From Aromatoleum evansii (lineage in GTDB: Bacteria > Pseudomonadota > Gammaproteobacteria > Burkholderiales > Rhodocyclaceae), in assembly GCF_012910805.1 (NCBI RefSeq), contig NZ_WTVK01000006.1, positions 62,001 to 126,000 of the forward strand: a DNA stretch of 64,000 nucleotides, given 5' to 3'. Position numbers and translations under genes: made by a program. The notes beneath the pieces were generated by a model, which made no database searches, had not been told where the DNA came from, and saw only the letters and a list, made by a program, of their open reading frames with translations. Position 1 is the stretch's first letter; each line of letters opens with the position of its first letter. Below, in pieces: positions 1 to 10,585 of the stretch.

Positions 1-2253
1 ACCCGGATCGTCATCGACGAGCAGCACCCGCCCGGTGAACTCCGCCACCGCCGGCGGCTTCACCGCCTCGCGCCGCAGCCACCTGACGAGCGTCGCGAGC
101 AGGACGTCGCGATCGACGGGCTTCGACAGGTAGTCGTCCATGCCGGCCTCGATGCATTTTTCGCGATCCCCAGTCATCGCGGACGCGGTGAGGGCGATGA
201 TCGGCGTGCGGCGTGCCGGATCCTCGACCAGACGGATGCGGCGCGTCGCCTCGTAGCCGTCCGTACCCGGCATCTGGCAGTCCATCAGGACCAGGTCCGG
301 CCTCCATTCATGCACCAGCGCAACGGCCTCGTCGCCGTTGCGGGCCGCCTGCACGACACAGCCGCCGGCGCGCAGATATTCGCCGAGCACCTCCAGGCTC
401 ACTTCGACATCGTCCGCGAGCAAGACGCGCACACCCGCCAGTCGCGTGGCGACCGCGTGCGGCACCGCTCGCGGCACGGGCGCGGGAAGCGGATCGCCCG
501 GCAGCAGAGGCAGCTCGAACCAGAATGTGCTGCCCCTGCCCTCGTGGCTATTGACTCCGAGTTCGCCGCCCATCAGTCCCACCAGCTGGCGGCAGATCGT
601 CAGCCCCAGGCCGCTGCCGCCGAAGGTGCGGGTGGTCGAAGCGTCGGCCTGCGCGAACTTTTCAAAGATGTGCTCCTGACAATGCCTCGGGATCCCGATC
701 CCGGTGTCGCGCACCTCCACCCGGAGCCGTCCGCCGGCAGCATCCTCCGACTGCCACCCGACGTTCAGGGTCACGCCGCCGGACGGGGTGAACTTCACGG
801 CATTGCCCAGCAGGTTGTCGACCACCTGTCGTATCCGCACCGGATCGCCCTGCAACAGTGGTGGGACGTCCCCGCTCCAGGAGATCCTGAAGCGCAGGTT
901 CTTCCGCCCTGCAGCAGCCTCATGGATCAGCGCGACGTCGCCGAACAGCGAACGCGGCTCGAAACTCTCCGGCCGGATCGCGAGCTTGCCGGCCTCGATG
1001 CGCGAAATGTCGAGAATATCGTTGACGATGTCGAGCAGCTGCCGGGCGCTGTCGTTTGCCAGGCGGACGTACCGGTCCTGCGTGTCGGTCAGGGAAGTGT
1101 GACGCAGCAGATCGAGCACGCCCAGGATGCCTGTAAACGGGGTGCGGATCTCGTGGCTCATGTTGGCGAGAAACTCGCTTTTTGCCCTGCTGCACGCCTC
1201 CGCTCGCTCGCGCGCACCGCGCACTTCGGTTTCGGCGGCCTTGCGCTCGGTGACATCGTCGAAGGTCAATACCACACCGCGACCGAGATCCGCGGGATCG
1301 ATCGCCTTGCACGACAGTGCGCACCAGAACACCTCGCCGCTGCGACGCCGCATCTGCGTTTCCATTCGCAGCACTTCGCCTGCCATGAGCCCGGGCAGCG
1401 CCCGGCTGGCAACCTGTTCGTGGGTTGCCGCATCGGGAAACAGGTCCGCCGTCCTGAGGCCGATCAGGCCGCCTTCCGAATGGCCGAAGATCTCGGCCAT
1501 CTGGCGGTTCGCGCGGGTGATGCGGCGGTCAGCAGGATTGCTCGCGTCCACGTAGGCGATGCCGACGGCGGCCGCATCCAGGGTGGTCTGCTGGACGGCC
1601 TCGAGCTGGTCCTTGGCGCGTCGCAGGCCGAGCTCGGCCCGGCGCGCATGCAGCAGGGCCCAGCCGAGCACCCACATGAGCAGCGCGAAACCCGCGATGA
1701 TCGCGCCGATGATCAGCCGCATGCCGTCCATCCGTTCGGCGAGTTGCGCGTTCAGGGAGGACAGCATGCCCCAGCGGTCGAGTTCGGCCGCCTCGAAATC
1801 GTCCGCGAGCCGGTGCACCTCGACGGTGGCCTTGGCAAGAAGCTGGTCCGCGGACTCGCGGTCGAGGAGCGCGACACGTGATACCGCTTCGTGGATCGGG
1901 GCGATACGGGCAAGCAACTCGCGACGCAATCCGGGAGCCTCATCCAGCCCTTCCGCCCCGTAACTCTCGGCAAGCGCGAGCGCTTCCGCAGCCCGAGCGA
2001 GATGCTCGCTGCGCTTCAGGACGTCGTCGTCGGCACGCTCGATGCGCTCTTGCGCATGGCCCAGGAAGTAGCGCGCCTTCAGCAGCGTGCGCGCACCATG
2101 CACGGCGTTGAAGTTCGCGCCGAGAAACTCCTCGTGCAGGGTATTGAATCGCGCGAAGCCGATGATCAGCATCACGCCCGCCAGGACCGCCACGATGTAG
2201 ATGATGAGCGGCAGGCGCTGCGCGCCCTTCGAATCGTCCTTCAATCTGAACAT
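1..2253 (-). CDS. Hybrid sensor histidine kinase with receiver domains (3' end outside window)
   Basis: The frame is open from an ATG at 2253 to the left edge (751 codons seen); a TAA lies two codons upstream of that ATG, which fixes the start. Visible in order: membrane helix about residues 14-34, an extracytoplasmic or helical sensor stretch, second helix about 178-197, PAS/PAC about 213-330, HisKA with the H-box SHEIRTP (His367), HATPase with DTGIGIP and GGSGLGLTI about 480-590, a receiver domain with phospho-acceptor Asp658 in MDCQMPG and Lys711, then the start of a second receiver (LLVDDDPG) at the edge. It is an inner-membrane phosphorelay kinase of the BarA/TorS architecture. It lies head-to-head with a periplasmic binding protein gene, a possible ligand-presenting partner (inference). 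The signal is unknown. Confidence 0.93.
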   Translation of the reverse strand, partial: MFRLKDDSKGAQRLPLIIYIVAVLAGVMLIIGFARFNTLHEEFLGANFNAVHGARTLLKARYFLGHAQERIERADDDVLKRSEHLARAAEALALAESYGAEGLDEAPGLRRELLARIAPIHEAVSRVALLDRESADQLLAKATVEVHRLADDFEAAELDRWGMLSSLNAQLAERMDGMRLIIGAIIAGFALLMWVLGWALLHARRAELGLRRAKDQLEAVQQTTLDAAAVGIAYVDASNPADRRITRANRQMAEIFGHSEGGLIGLRTADLFPDAATHEQVASRALPGLMAGEVLRMETQMRRRSGEVFWCALSCKAIDPADLGRGVVLTFDDVTERKAAETEVRGARERAEACSRAKSEFLANMSHEIRTPFTGILGVLDLLRHTSLTDTQDRYVRLANDSARQLLDIVNDILDISRIEAGKLAIRPESFEPRSLFGDVALIHEAAAGRKNLRFRISWSGDVPPLLQGDPVRIRQVVDNLLGNAVKFTPSGGVTLNVGWQSEDAAGGRLRVEVRDTGIGIPRHCQEHIFEKFAQADASTTRTFGGSGLGLTICRQLVGLMGGELGVNSHEGRGSTFWFELPLLPGDPLPAPVPRAVPHAVATRLAGVRVLLADDVEVSLEVLGEYLRAGGCVVQAARNGDEAVALVHEWRPDLVLMDCQMPGTDGYEATRRIRLVEDPARRTPIIALTASAMTGDREKCIEAGMDDYLSKPVDRDVLLATLVRWLRREAVKPPAVAEFTGRVLLVDDDPG

Positions 2254-2345
2254 CCCTTATGTTCCGGGCAGGCGCGGAGCTCGCAGGTTGTACCCGGTGA
2301 AAACCCCTTTTATTATCACGGCTATTTTCCGCTCAGGATACCCGG

Positions 2346-3617
2346 ATGGACAATACGCGCGACGCCGGTTTTCAGCCTGCGAAGCCCGCGCGCCTGCCGC
2401 GCCGCATCGGCCTGTTCGCTGCCGCAGCCTTTGGAGCGATGGCCTGCTGCAGCGCCGGGCCGGCCACGGCCGCGATTTCGGACGACGAAGTGCGCGTCGG
2501 ACTCCTCGCGGACATGAGCTCCATCTACGCCAACATTTCCGGCCACGGCTCGGAGACCGCCGCACGGATGGCGATCGAGGATGCCGGAGGGCAGGTCGCC
2601 GGCCGGCCGATCAGGCTTGTCGTCGCCGACCACGGAAACGATGTCGTGCAGGCGGTCGAAACCGCCCGCCGCTGGCTGGACGACGACGGCGTGGATGTGA
2701 TCGCCGACGTTGTCGCCTCGCCCGCAGCACTCGCCGTGCAGGAGCTGAACCGTTCGCGCGGCGCGGTAGTCTTCTACAACGGCGTGATGACTTCCGACCT
2801 CACCGGCTCCGCCTGCGCCCCCACCGGCATTCACTGGATGTACGACGGCTACGCCTTCACGACCGCGATCGGGCGCGAGCTCACGCAGCGCGGGGCGCGT
2901 TCGTGGTATTTCGTCACGGTCGATAACGCGTTCGGCCAGAACGTGCAGGCCGACCTGACCGCAGTGATCGCGGCCAACGGCGGACACGTGATCGGCGCAA
3001 CCCGGCACACGCTCGGGCAGGAGCAGCTCTTCGCCCAGCTCCGTCAGGCCGCACAGTCGGGCGCCGACGTGATCGCACTGGTCAATGCCGGCGACGACAT
3101 GATCCGCGCCGTGCGCCAGAGCTACGACCTGCTCAGCGTCAGCAAGGGCCAGACGGCGCTCGCCGCGGTCGCGACGACGCTCAACGACGTGCACCTGATG
3201 AAGCCCCAACTGGCTCAGGGGCTCAAGCTCGCGCACGCCTTCTACTGGAACCGTGACGCCGAGGCGCGCGCCTGGTCGGAGCGCTTCCGCGCGCGCACCG
3301 GGGCAATGCCGAACGACATGCAGGCCGGGGTGTACTCGGCCCTCACGCATTACTTCAAGGCCGTAGCGGCGAGCGGCAGCGACAAGGGCACGACCGTGGT
3401 GGCGAAGATGCGCGAACTGCCGATCCGCGACCCCATCGTACGCAATGCCAGCCTGCGCGAGGACGGCCGCATGGTGCACGACACCTACCTGATGGAAGTG
3501 AAGAAGCCCGCCGAGATCACCGTCCCGTGGGACTACCTGCGCATCCTGCGCACCATTCCCGCAGAAAAGGCATTCAAGCCGCTCGCCGAGGGCGGCTGCC
3601 CCCTCGTCAAGCACTGA
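2346..3617 (+). CDS. Periplasmic branched-chain amino-acid-type substrate-binding protein
   Basis: 423 aa of the Peripla_BP_6/LivK family. A basic N-terminus and hydrophobic stretch (about residues 18-43, ending ATAA) form an export signal. The mature part begins VRVGLLADMSS, followed by ARMAIEDAGG and the two alternating Rossmann lobes of type I binding proteins. AGGA lies about 7 nt before the ATG. No permease or ATPase of a Liv transporter is adjacent. The only neighbour is the divergent hybrid kinase 92 bp away, so it may serve sensing or an unlinked transporter. Proteins of this subfamily often bind aromatic or short-chain acids; the ligand cannot be read from the sequence. Confidence 0.9.
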   Translation: MDNTRDAGFQPAKPARLPRRIGLFAAAAFGAMACCSAGPATAAISDDEVRVGLLADMSSIYANISGHGSETAARMAIEDAGGQVAGRPIRLVVADHGNDVVQAVETARRWLDDDGVDVIADVVASPAALAVQELNRSRGAVVFYNGVMTSDLTGSACAPTGIHWMYDGYAFTTAIGRELTQRGARSWYFVTVDNAFGQNVQADLTAVIAANGGHVIGATRHTLGQEQLFAQLRQAAQSGADVIALVNAGDDMIRAVRQSYDLLSVSKGQTALAAVATTLNDVHLMKPQLAQGLKLAHAFYWNRDAEARAWSERFRARTGAMPNDMQAGVYSALTHYFKAVAASGSDKGTTVVAKMRELPIRDPIVRNASLREDGRMVHDTYLMEVKKPAEITVPWDYLRILRTIPAEKAFKPLAEGGCPLVKH

Positions 3618-3631
3618 ACGGCGATCAGCTG

Positions 3632-3663
3632 CCCCCGTTACCGCCGCACGGCGGCAACGGGGG
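3632..3663. terminator. Bidirectional hairpin between convergent genes
   Basis: Inverted repeat CCCCCGTT(A)CCGCC-GCAC-GGCGG(C)AACGGGGG, almost perfectly paired, in the 61-bp gap between the binding protein gene and the acetoacetyl-CoA synthetase gene that run toward each other. There is no T-run, so its strength as an intrinsic terminator is uncertain. Confidence 0.6.
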
Positions 3664-3678
3664 GAGCGACTACTGCCG

Positions 3679-5667
<1,989 letters not shown>

Positions 5668-5756
5668 GGGAAGCACCATCCGTTTTAGTGTCACTCCATT
5701 CTATCCTTGCAGCATCACATTGATTATCCCGGCGATCAAATACCTTGCGGGCTGAG

Positions 5757-5783
5757 CCCTTCGACGCGGCTCAGGACGAACGG
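5757..5783. repeat. Interspersed short repeat, copy 1
   Basis: The strand shown reads CCCTTCGAC-GCGG-CTCAGGACGAACGG; its reverse, CCGTTCGTCCTGAG...GTCGAAGGG, is a family of short intergenic repeats I know from many beta- and gammaproteobacterial genomes. A second copy with a longer middle lies at 23011-23060. It sits between the FAH and acetoacetyl-CoA synthetase genes. Confidence 0.65.
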
Positions 5784-5820
5784 AGGTGATTGATCACCGC
5801 CTTGATTGCACCGCACCCGA

Positions 5821-6831
5821 TCAGGAGACGAGCTTCGCGACGGTGTTCTCGATGCGACCGAAGATGCTGCGGCCGGCGGCGTCGAACATCTCGATGCGCA
5901 CGGTGTCGCCGTCGCGCATGAAGGGCGTTGCGGGCTTGCCCTGCTCGATCGTTTCCCAGGTGCGGACTTCGGCGAGGCAGCAGTAGCCCACGCCCCCGTG
6001 CTCGATCGACGAGCCCCACAGGTTGCCGGCCTTGTTCGAGACGGTGCCCGAGCCGATGATCGAGCCGGCTTCAAGTTCGCGCGTCTTCGCGACGTGCGCG
6101 ACGAGCTGGCCGAAGTTGAAGCTCATGTCGACGCCGGCATTCGGCTTGCCGAAGAGGCGCTCGTTGAGATGCACGACGAGCGGCAGATGCACCTTCGCGT
6201 CGCGCCAGGCATCGCCCAGTTCGTCGGGCGTCACCGCGACGGGCGAGAAGGCCGAGGCCGGTTTCGACTGGAAGAAACCGAAGCCCTTCGCGAGCTCGTT
6301 CGGGATCAGGCCGCGCAGCGACACGTCGTTCACCAGCATGACGAGACGGATCGCCTTCGCGGCCTCGTCCGGCGTCGCGCCCATCGGCACGTCGCCGGTC
6401 ACGACCGTGACTTCGGCCTCGAAGTCGATGCCCCAGCTCTCGTCGGCGACGACCTTGTCGCGCGGGCCGATGAAGCTGTCCGAGCCGCCCTGGTACATCA
6501 GCGGGTCGGTGTAGAAGCTCTCCGGCACGTCCGAGTTGCGCGCCTTGCGCACGAGCTCGACGTGGTTCAGGTAGGCCGAGCCGTCTGCCCACTGGTAGGC
6601 GCGCGGCAGCGGCGAATGGCACGCGGCTTCGTCGAAGGGCTGCGCATCGACGGCGCCGCTGTTGAGCGCCTCATACACCTGGCGCAGCTGCGGCTCGCAG
6701 TCGGACCAGTTGTCGAGCGCCGCCTGCAGCGTGCGGGCGATCGCGGGAACGGCGCGGCAGCGGGCGAGATCGCGGCTGACGACGACGAGGGTGCCGTCGC
6801 GCCCGCCTTGCTTGAGGGTCGCGAGTTTCAC
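5821..6831 (-). CDS. Fumarylacetoacetate hydrolase family protein
   Basis: 336 aa. N-terminal FAA-hydrolase extension (about 1-75), then the FAH fold with the acidic metal-site block WGIDFEAEVTVVTGDVP, a lysine-containing FFQSKPASAFSP segment and the GSGTVSNKAGNLWGS loop. FAH enzymes hydrolyse the C-C bond of 2,4-diketo acids, for example fumarylacetoacetate to fumarate and acetoacetate. The start is GTG at 6831 with AAGGAGATG upstream, overlapping the stop of the VOC gene (GTGA), so the two are translationally coupled. The downstream acetoacetyl-CoA synthetase supports acetoacetate as one product (inference). Distinct from the two other FAH genes in the window. Confidence 0.9.
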   Translation of the reverse strand: MKLATLKQGGRDGTLVVVSRDLARCRAVPAIARTLQAALDNWSDCEPQLRQVYEALNSGAVDAQPFDEAACHSPLPRAYQWADGSAYLNHVELVRKARNSDVPESFYTDPLMYQGGSDSFIGPRDKVVADESWGIDFEAEVTVVTGDVPMGATPDEAAKAIRLVMLVNDVSLRGLIPNELAKGFGFFQSKPASAFSPVAVTPDELGDAWRDAKVHLPLVVHLNERLFGKPNAGVDMSFNFGQLVAHVAKTRELEAGSIIGSGTVSNKAGNLWGSSIEHGGVGYCCLAEVRTWETIEQGKPATPFMRDGDTVRIEMFDAAGRSIFGRIENTVAKLVS

Positions 6832-7373
6832 TTGAACATCTCCTTGTAGCGTCCGTCGTGCATCCAGGCGGCGTGCTTCGGCGCGCGCTTAGTCTGCGCC
6901 CATTCTTCCAGCATGTCCCATTTGACCTTGTCGAGCGCCTCCAGCATCTTCGGCGAACCGGTGTTGGCGGCGAGTTCGAGCCGGTGGCCGTTCGGGTCGA
7001 AGAAATAGATCGACTTGAACAGTGCGTGGTCGGTCGGTCCGATCACCTCGATGCCGGCGGCTTCAAGGCGTGCCTTGGCGGCCATCAGCACATCCATCGA
7101 CTCGACCTGCAGCGCGAGGTGCTGCGTCCACGCCGGGGTGTTCTCGTCACGCCCCATCCTAGGACGGGTCGGCAGCTCGAAAAACGCGAGCACGTTGCCC
7201 ATGCCGGCGTCGAGGAAGATGTGCATGTAGGGGTCGGCCTCGCCCGTGGAGGGTACGGCATCCTCGGCGATCGACAGGATCAGCTTCATGTCGAGGTGCT
7301 TCTCGTACCAGCGTGCGGTTACGAGCGCGTCGTGGCAGCGATAGGCCACGTGGTGGATCTTCTGGATCAGCAT
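6828..7373 (-). CDS. VOC-family (glyoxalase/extradiol dioxygenase fold) protein
   Basis: 181 aa from the ATG at 7373, preceded by GGAGA; upstream in-frame sequence belongs to the spacer. Two beta-alpha-beta-beta-beta modules with candidate metal ligands: His8 (KIHHVAYRC), the His in TQHLALQVES, and the Glu of GHRLELAANT. Members are metal-dependent lyases, isomerases or ring-cleaving dioxygenases. At 181 aa it is short for a classical two-domain extradiol dioxygenase. It lies between the monooxygenase/DUF2783 pair and the FAH hydrolase, so a ring-cleavage or isomerisation step is possible, but the reaction is not decided by sequence. Confidence 0.88.
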   Translation of the reverse strand: MLIQKIHHVAYRCHDALVTARWYEKHLDMKLILSIAEDAVPSTGEADPYMHIFLDAGMGNVLAFFELPTRPRMGRDENTPAWTQHLALQVESMDVLMAAKARLEAAGIEVIGPTDHALFKSIYFFDPNGHRLELAANTGSPKMLEALDKVKWDMLEEWAQTKRAPKHAAWMHDGRYKEMFK

Positions 7374-7393
7374 TCCGGTCTCCGTAGCGTTTG

Positions 7394-7618
7394 TCAGGCG
7401 CCTTCGCGCGCGATCTGCATCGCCTCGCGCAGCACCGAGATGTCGCCGATGTGGTTCGCGAGCAGCAGGATCAGGCGCGCATTCACCATCGCGCTCTGCT
7501 CGTCCGTAAGATCGCGGTGGGTGTCGATCAGTGCCTCGTAAAAATCGTCGCCTGGCGAAAAGGCGCGGAAATGGCGTTTGCCGGGTTCGTGCAGGTTCGG
7601 TTGCGTGTTTAGGGCCAT
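7394..7618 (-). CDS. DUF2783 small protein
   Basis: 74 aa, soluble and mostly helical, with the pattern DDFYEALIDTHRDLT...LILLLANHIGD. The start chosen is the ATG at 7618 with GGAGA at correct spacing; another ATG at 7630 overlaps the stop of the monooxygenase (TGATG) but has no ribosome site. DUF2783 genes are known as neighbours of FAD-dependent aromatic monooxygenases, suggesting an accessory or assembly role; no biochemical function is known to me. Confidence 0.85.
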   Translation of the reverse strand: MALNTQPNLHEPGKRHFRAFSPGDDFYEALIDTHRDLTDEQSAMVNARLILLLANHIGDISVLREAMQIAREGA

Positions 7619-7629
7619 GGCAGTCTCCA

Positions 7630-9297
7630 TCAGGCGTTGCAGGTGGCGCGCGCCACGGCGGCACGCACTCGGGCGACGTCCAGCACGCGCCAGCGGGCGG
7701 CCACGTGCTGGTCCGGGCGCAGTAGGTAGCTCGTGCCTTCGCGCAGGTCGTAGCGCTCGCGCACACGGCCCTTTGCGTCGATCAGCGTCTTCAGGCCGGC
7801 CGGCGCGGTTCCACGCTCGGCGACGACTATCGCCTCGACCGGGATCTGCGCGTCGACGAGGCTGCGCAGGGCCTGGGCAGTCGGCGCGTCGAGTGCGCTT
7901 GCGTCCGGGATGTAATGCAACAGTTGGAAGCGGTTCCCGACGGCGCGGAGCAGCCATTGCGTGCCGTCGGCCATCGCGACGGGGGCGTCGTCCATCGGTG
8001 CTCCGGGGATCATGGTGCCGGCGAAGACATCGCTATCGGCCGTGTTCAGGCGCGAACCGACAAGGAAGCTCGGCACCGAGAGGCGCCCGGAATTGACCAG
8101 CGCACGGGCGAACGGGAATTGCTCCGCCAGCCCCAGCACCGCATTGCGGAAGGTCGTGCTCACTGTGCTTTTCGGCGTGATGAAGTCGGTCGAGCGCGTC
8201 GAGTTCATGATGTTCTCGTCGGCGGCGTAGCAGCGCTCCTCCGAATAGGTGTCGAGCAGCGTCGCCGGCGCCTTGCCGTCCATCACGAGCTTGAGCTTCC
8301 ACACGAGGTTGTCGGTGTCCTGGATGCCGGAGTTGGCGCCGCGCGCACCGAAGGGGGAGACCTGATGCGCGGCGTCGCCGACGAAGAGCACGCGGCCGTG
8401 GTTGAAGCTGTTCATGCGACGGCACTGGAAGGTGTAGACGCTGACCCACTCCAGCTCGAATTCGCGATCATCACCCAACATCGCCTTGATGCGCGGGATC
8501 ACCTTTTCCGGCTTCTTCTCTACCTCCGGATCGACGTTCCAGCCGAGCTGAAAATCGATGCGGAACACGTTGTCCGCCTGGCGGTGCAGCAGCACCGACT
8601 GGTTGCGATGGAAAGGCGGGTCGAACCAGAACCAGCGCTCGGTCGGGAAATCCGCCTTCATGACGACGTCGGCGATCAGGAAGCGGTCCATGAAGATCTT
8701 GCCGTCGATGTCCAGGCCGAGCATCGTGCGGATCGGGCTGCGTGCGCCATCGGCGACGATCAGCCAGTCGGCACGCACCGTGTAGGCGCCGTCCGGCGTC
8801 TCGACGCGCAGGGTCGCGCGGTCGTCGGCCGGCGTCACGCCGATCACATTGTTCTTGAAGCGGATCTCGAGGTTCGGCAGCTGGCGTGCGCGCTTGATCA
8901 GGTCGTCTTCGAGGTAGTACTGCTGCAGGTTGATCATGCCCGGCCGGTGGTGGTCCGGCTCGGGGCAGAGGTTGAAGTTGAACACCTCCTCCTCGCGGAA
9001 GAAGGTGCGCCCCACGTTCCACGACACGCCCTTTTGCACCATCTCGTCGGCGCAGCCGAGACGGTCCAGCACTTCCAGCGTGCGCTTCGCGTAGCACACG
9101 CCGCGCGAGCCGATCGACACCGTGTCGTCATTGTCGAGCAGCAGCACGCTCTGGCCTTGCTGGGCGAGGTCGATCGCGGCCGAAAGGCCCACCGGGCCCG
9201 CGCCGACGATCACCACCGGGTAGTAACCCTCTTTACCTTCGGCGATCTCCGGCGGGCGGACGTATTCGAACTTCGGGTACTGGAACGTGCTCAGCAC
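7630..9297 (-). CDS. FAD-dependent aromatic monooxygenase (PheA/TfdB/MhpA type)
   Basis: 555 aa from a GTG at 9297 that has GGAGGAGA seven bases upstream; an in-frame ATG at 9312 overlaps that ribosome site and is less likely. N-terminal Rossmann GAGPVGLS (about residues 32-39), middle DG motif LIVADGARSPIR, second FAD motif GDAAHQVSPFGARG, and a C-terminal thioredoxin-like domain typical of phenol, resorcinol or 3-(3-hydroxyphenyl)propionate hydroxylases. It would hydroxylate a phenolic acid using NAD(P)H and O2. First enzyme of a leftward operon with DUF2783, VOC and FAH genes. The substrate is unknown. Confidence 0.9.
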   Translation of the reverse strand: MLSTFQYPKFEYVRPPEIAEGKEGYYPVVIVGAGPVGLSAAIDLAQQGQSVLLLDNDDTVSIGSRGVCYAKRTLEVLDRLGCADEMVQKGVSWNVGRTFFREEEVFNFNLCPEPDHHRPGMINLQQYYLEDDLIKRARQLPNLEIRFKNNVIGVTPADDRATLRVETPDGAYTVRADWLIVADGARSPIRTMLGLDIDGKIFMDRFLIADVVMKADFPTERWFWFDPPFHRNQSVLLHRQADNVFRIDFQLGWNVDPEVEKKPEKVIPRIKAMLGDDREFELEWVSVYTFQCRRMNSFNHGRVLFVGDAAHQVSPFGARGANSGIQDTDNLVWKLKLVMDGKAPATLLDTYSEERCYAADENIMNSTRSTDFITPKSTVSTTFRNAVLGLAEQFPFARALVNSGRLSVPSFLVGSRLNTADSDVFAGTMIPGAPMDDAPVAMADGTQWLLRAVGNRFQLLHYIPDASALDAPTAQALRSLVDAQIPVEAIVVAERGTAPAGLKTLIDAKGRVRERYDLREGTSYLLRPDQHVAARWRVLDVARVRAAVARATCNA

Positions 9298-9454
9298 GGG
9301 TGTCTCCTCCATGTGTTTCGTCGCTCCGGCGCCGCATCTGGACGTGCGTTGGGCCGGAGTCCTGCACCGGTGAAGGTGCGACTTTGATCGGCTGATTGCT
9401 CAGCCCTGAAAATCGGGGATCGGAGCCGTCAGCGGGCGGACGGCCCCGCAACCA

Positions 9455-10417
9455 TCACTCCTGCAGCGAGTGCCACATCTGCTGGTCGCGCTCGGCGGTC
9501 CAGATGCGCGGATCGCGGATGCCGCTCGCCTCGTCGTGGGCGCGAGTGACATCGAAGGGCAGGCAGTGCTCGTAGATGAAGACCTGGCCGAACTTCGGGT
9601 CCATGTTCTTGCGCGTGTGCGCCATCGTCGCCTTCAGGTCGAAGCCCTGCGCAACCGCCTCCTGCGCACTGCGGTACAGCGTCGAGACGAAGTCGCGCGT
9701 GTAGGCGAGACCGGCATCGACCGCCTCGCGGCCGATCAGCGCGGGGCCGCGGCCCGGGACGAGCTTGTCGAATTTCATCGCGGCGAGCCTGTCGAGCGTC
9801 TGCGGCCAGTCGGCGAGGTAGGCGTCGCCGGTGTAGCAGGCGGCATCGGCCTCGACGAGGTCGCCCGAGAAGCAGATGTTCTGCGACGGCAGATACACGA
9901 TGGTGTCGCCCTTCGTGTGGCCGCGGCCGACCTGCTTGATCTTCACTTCGAGCTTGCCCAACCAGACCGTCATCTCGCCTTCGAAGGTGATCGTCGGCCA
10001 GGTCAGGCCCGGCACGCTCTCGACGGCCTGGAAGAGGCGCGGGAAGCGGCCGATCTCGGAATCCATGTCCTGCTGTCCGCGCTCGACGATCAGGTCCCAG
10101 GTGTCGCGGCTCGCGATGATCTGTTCCAGGCCTTCGCTCTTGTAGCCCGACGCGCCCAGCACGCGCACCGCGTGGTAGTGCGTCAGCACGACGTACTTGA
10201 TCGGCTTGTCGGTGATCTCGCGCACCTTGGCGATCACGCCCTGCGCGGCGACGGGGGTCGCGGTGGCGTCGATGATCATCACGCCGTCGTCGCCGATGAT
10301 CACGCCGGTATTCGGGTCACCCTCGGCCGTGTAGGCATAGGCGTTGTCCGAGAGCTTGTCCCAGCTGATCTTCTTTTCTTCGAGGTCGGCCTGCGAGGCG
10401 AATTTCTTGGTGGTCAT
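9455..10417 (-). CDS. Metallo-beta-lactamase-fold protein with degenerate metal motif
   Basis: 320 aa from the ATG at 10417 (MTTKKFASQ); the longer reading to 10603 runs into regulatory DNA. MBL fold with VLTHYHAVRVLG in place of the usual THxHxDH: His80 and His82 are kept, but the Asp and His are Val84 and Arg85. His167 (GRGHTKGD) and Asp186 (FSGDLVE) are kept, and the last ligand of the usual PGHG is Arg223 (PGRG). This leaves one possible metal site, so the reaction may differ from dinuclear hydrolases. First gene upstream of the monooxygenase operon (157-bp gap), with an inverted repeat 42 bp before its start. Confidence 0.85.
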   Translation of the reverse strand: MTTKKFASQADLEEKKISWDKLSDNAYAYTAEGDPNTGVIIGDDGVMIIDATATPVAAQGVIAKVREITDKPIKYVVLTHYHAVRVLGASGYKSEGLEQIIASRDTWDLIVERGQQDMDSEIGRFPRLFQAVESVPGLTWPTITFEGEMTVWLGKLEVKIKQVGRGHTKGDTIVYLPSQNICFSGDLVEADAACYTGDAYLADWPQTLDRLAAMKFDKLVPGRGPALIGREAVDAGLAYTRDFVSTLYRSAQEAVAQGFDLKATMAHTRKNMDPKFGQVFIYEHCLPFDVTRAHDEASGIRDPRIWTAERDQQMWHSLQE

Positions 10418-10458
10418 GGTTTTGGGGTCTCTGTGGGTGTGGGGGACGATTTGAATCC

Positions 10459-10476
10459 TAGACACAAATTCGTCTA
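10459..10476. promoter_or_regulatory. Inverted repeat upstream of the MBL-fold gene
   Basis: TAGAC-N8-GTCTA, 42 bp before the start of the MBL-fold gene, in the only AT-richer part of this gap. Size and position suit a MarR- or TetR-type operator. No regulator gene is adjacent, so the protein that binds it is unknown. Confidence 0.5.
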
Positions 10477-10564
10477 TGGTCAATTGCTTCGGTATTATCG
10501 AATCGCAGAATGCAGTCACCGCTGACTCGTGCTCCCACTGTCCGCTCGAGGACGTGCGAACGCC

Positions 10565-10585
10565 GATCACTGTTGTAACGTGATC
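10565..10585. promoter_or_regulatory. GATCAC-N9-GTGATC inverted repeat in the 10.4-10.8 kb gap
   Basis: Six-base arms with a nine-base spacer, 148 bp upstream of the MBL-fold start. The surrounding gap 10418-10811 (394 bp) holds no convincing gene; it also contains a small GAGACG-GAG-CGTCTC hairpin at 10613-10627. Operator or hairpin role not decided. Confidence 0.35.

Noticed and set aside
310-1881. Long open frame on the plus strand (523 codons)
   Set aside because: It is antisense to the hybrid kinase, whose domains read cleanly on the minus strand; the translation has no known motif and is Arg/Ala-rich as GC-rich shadows are.
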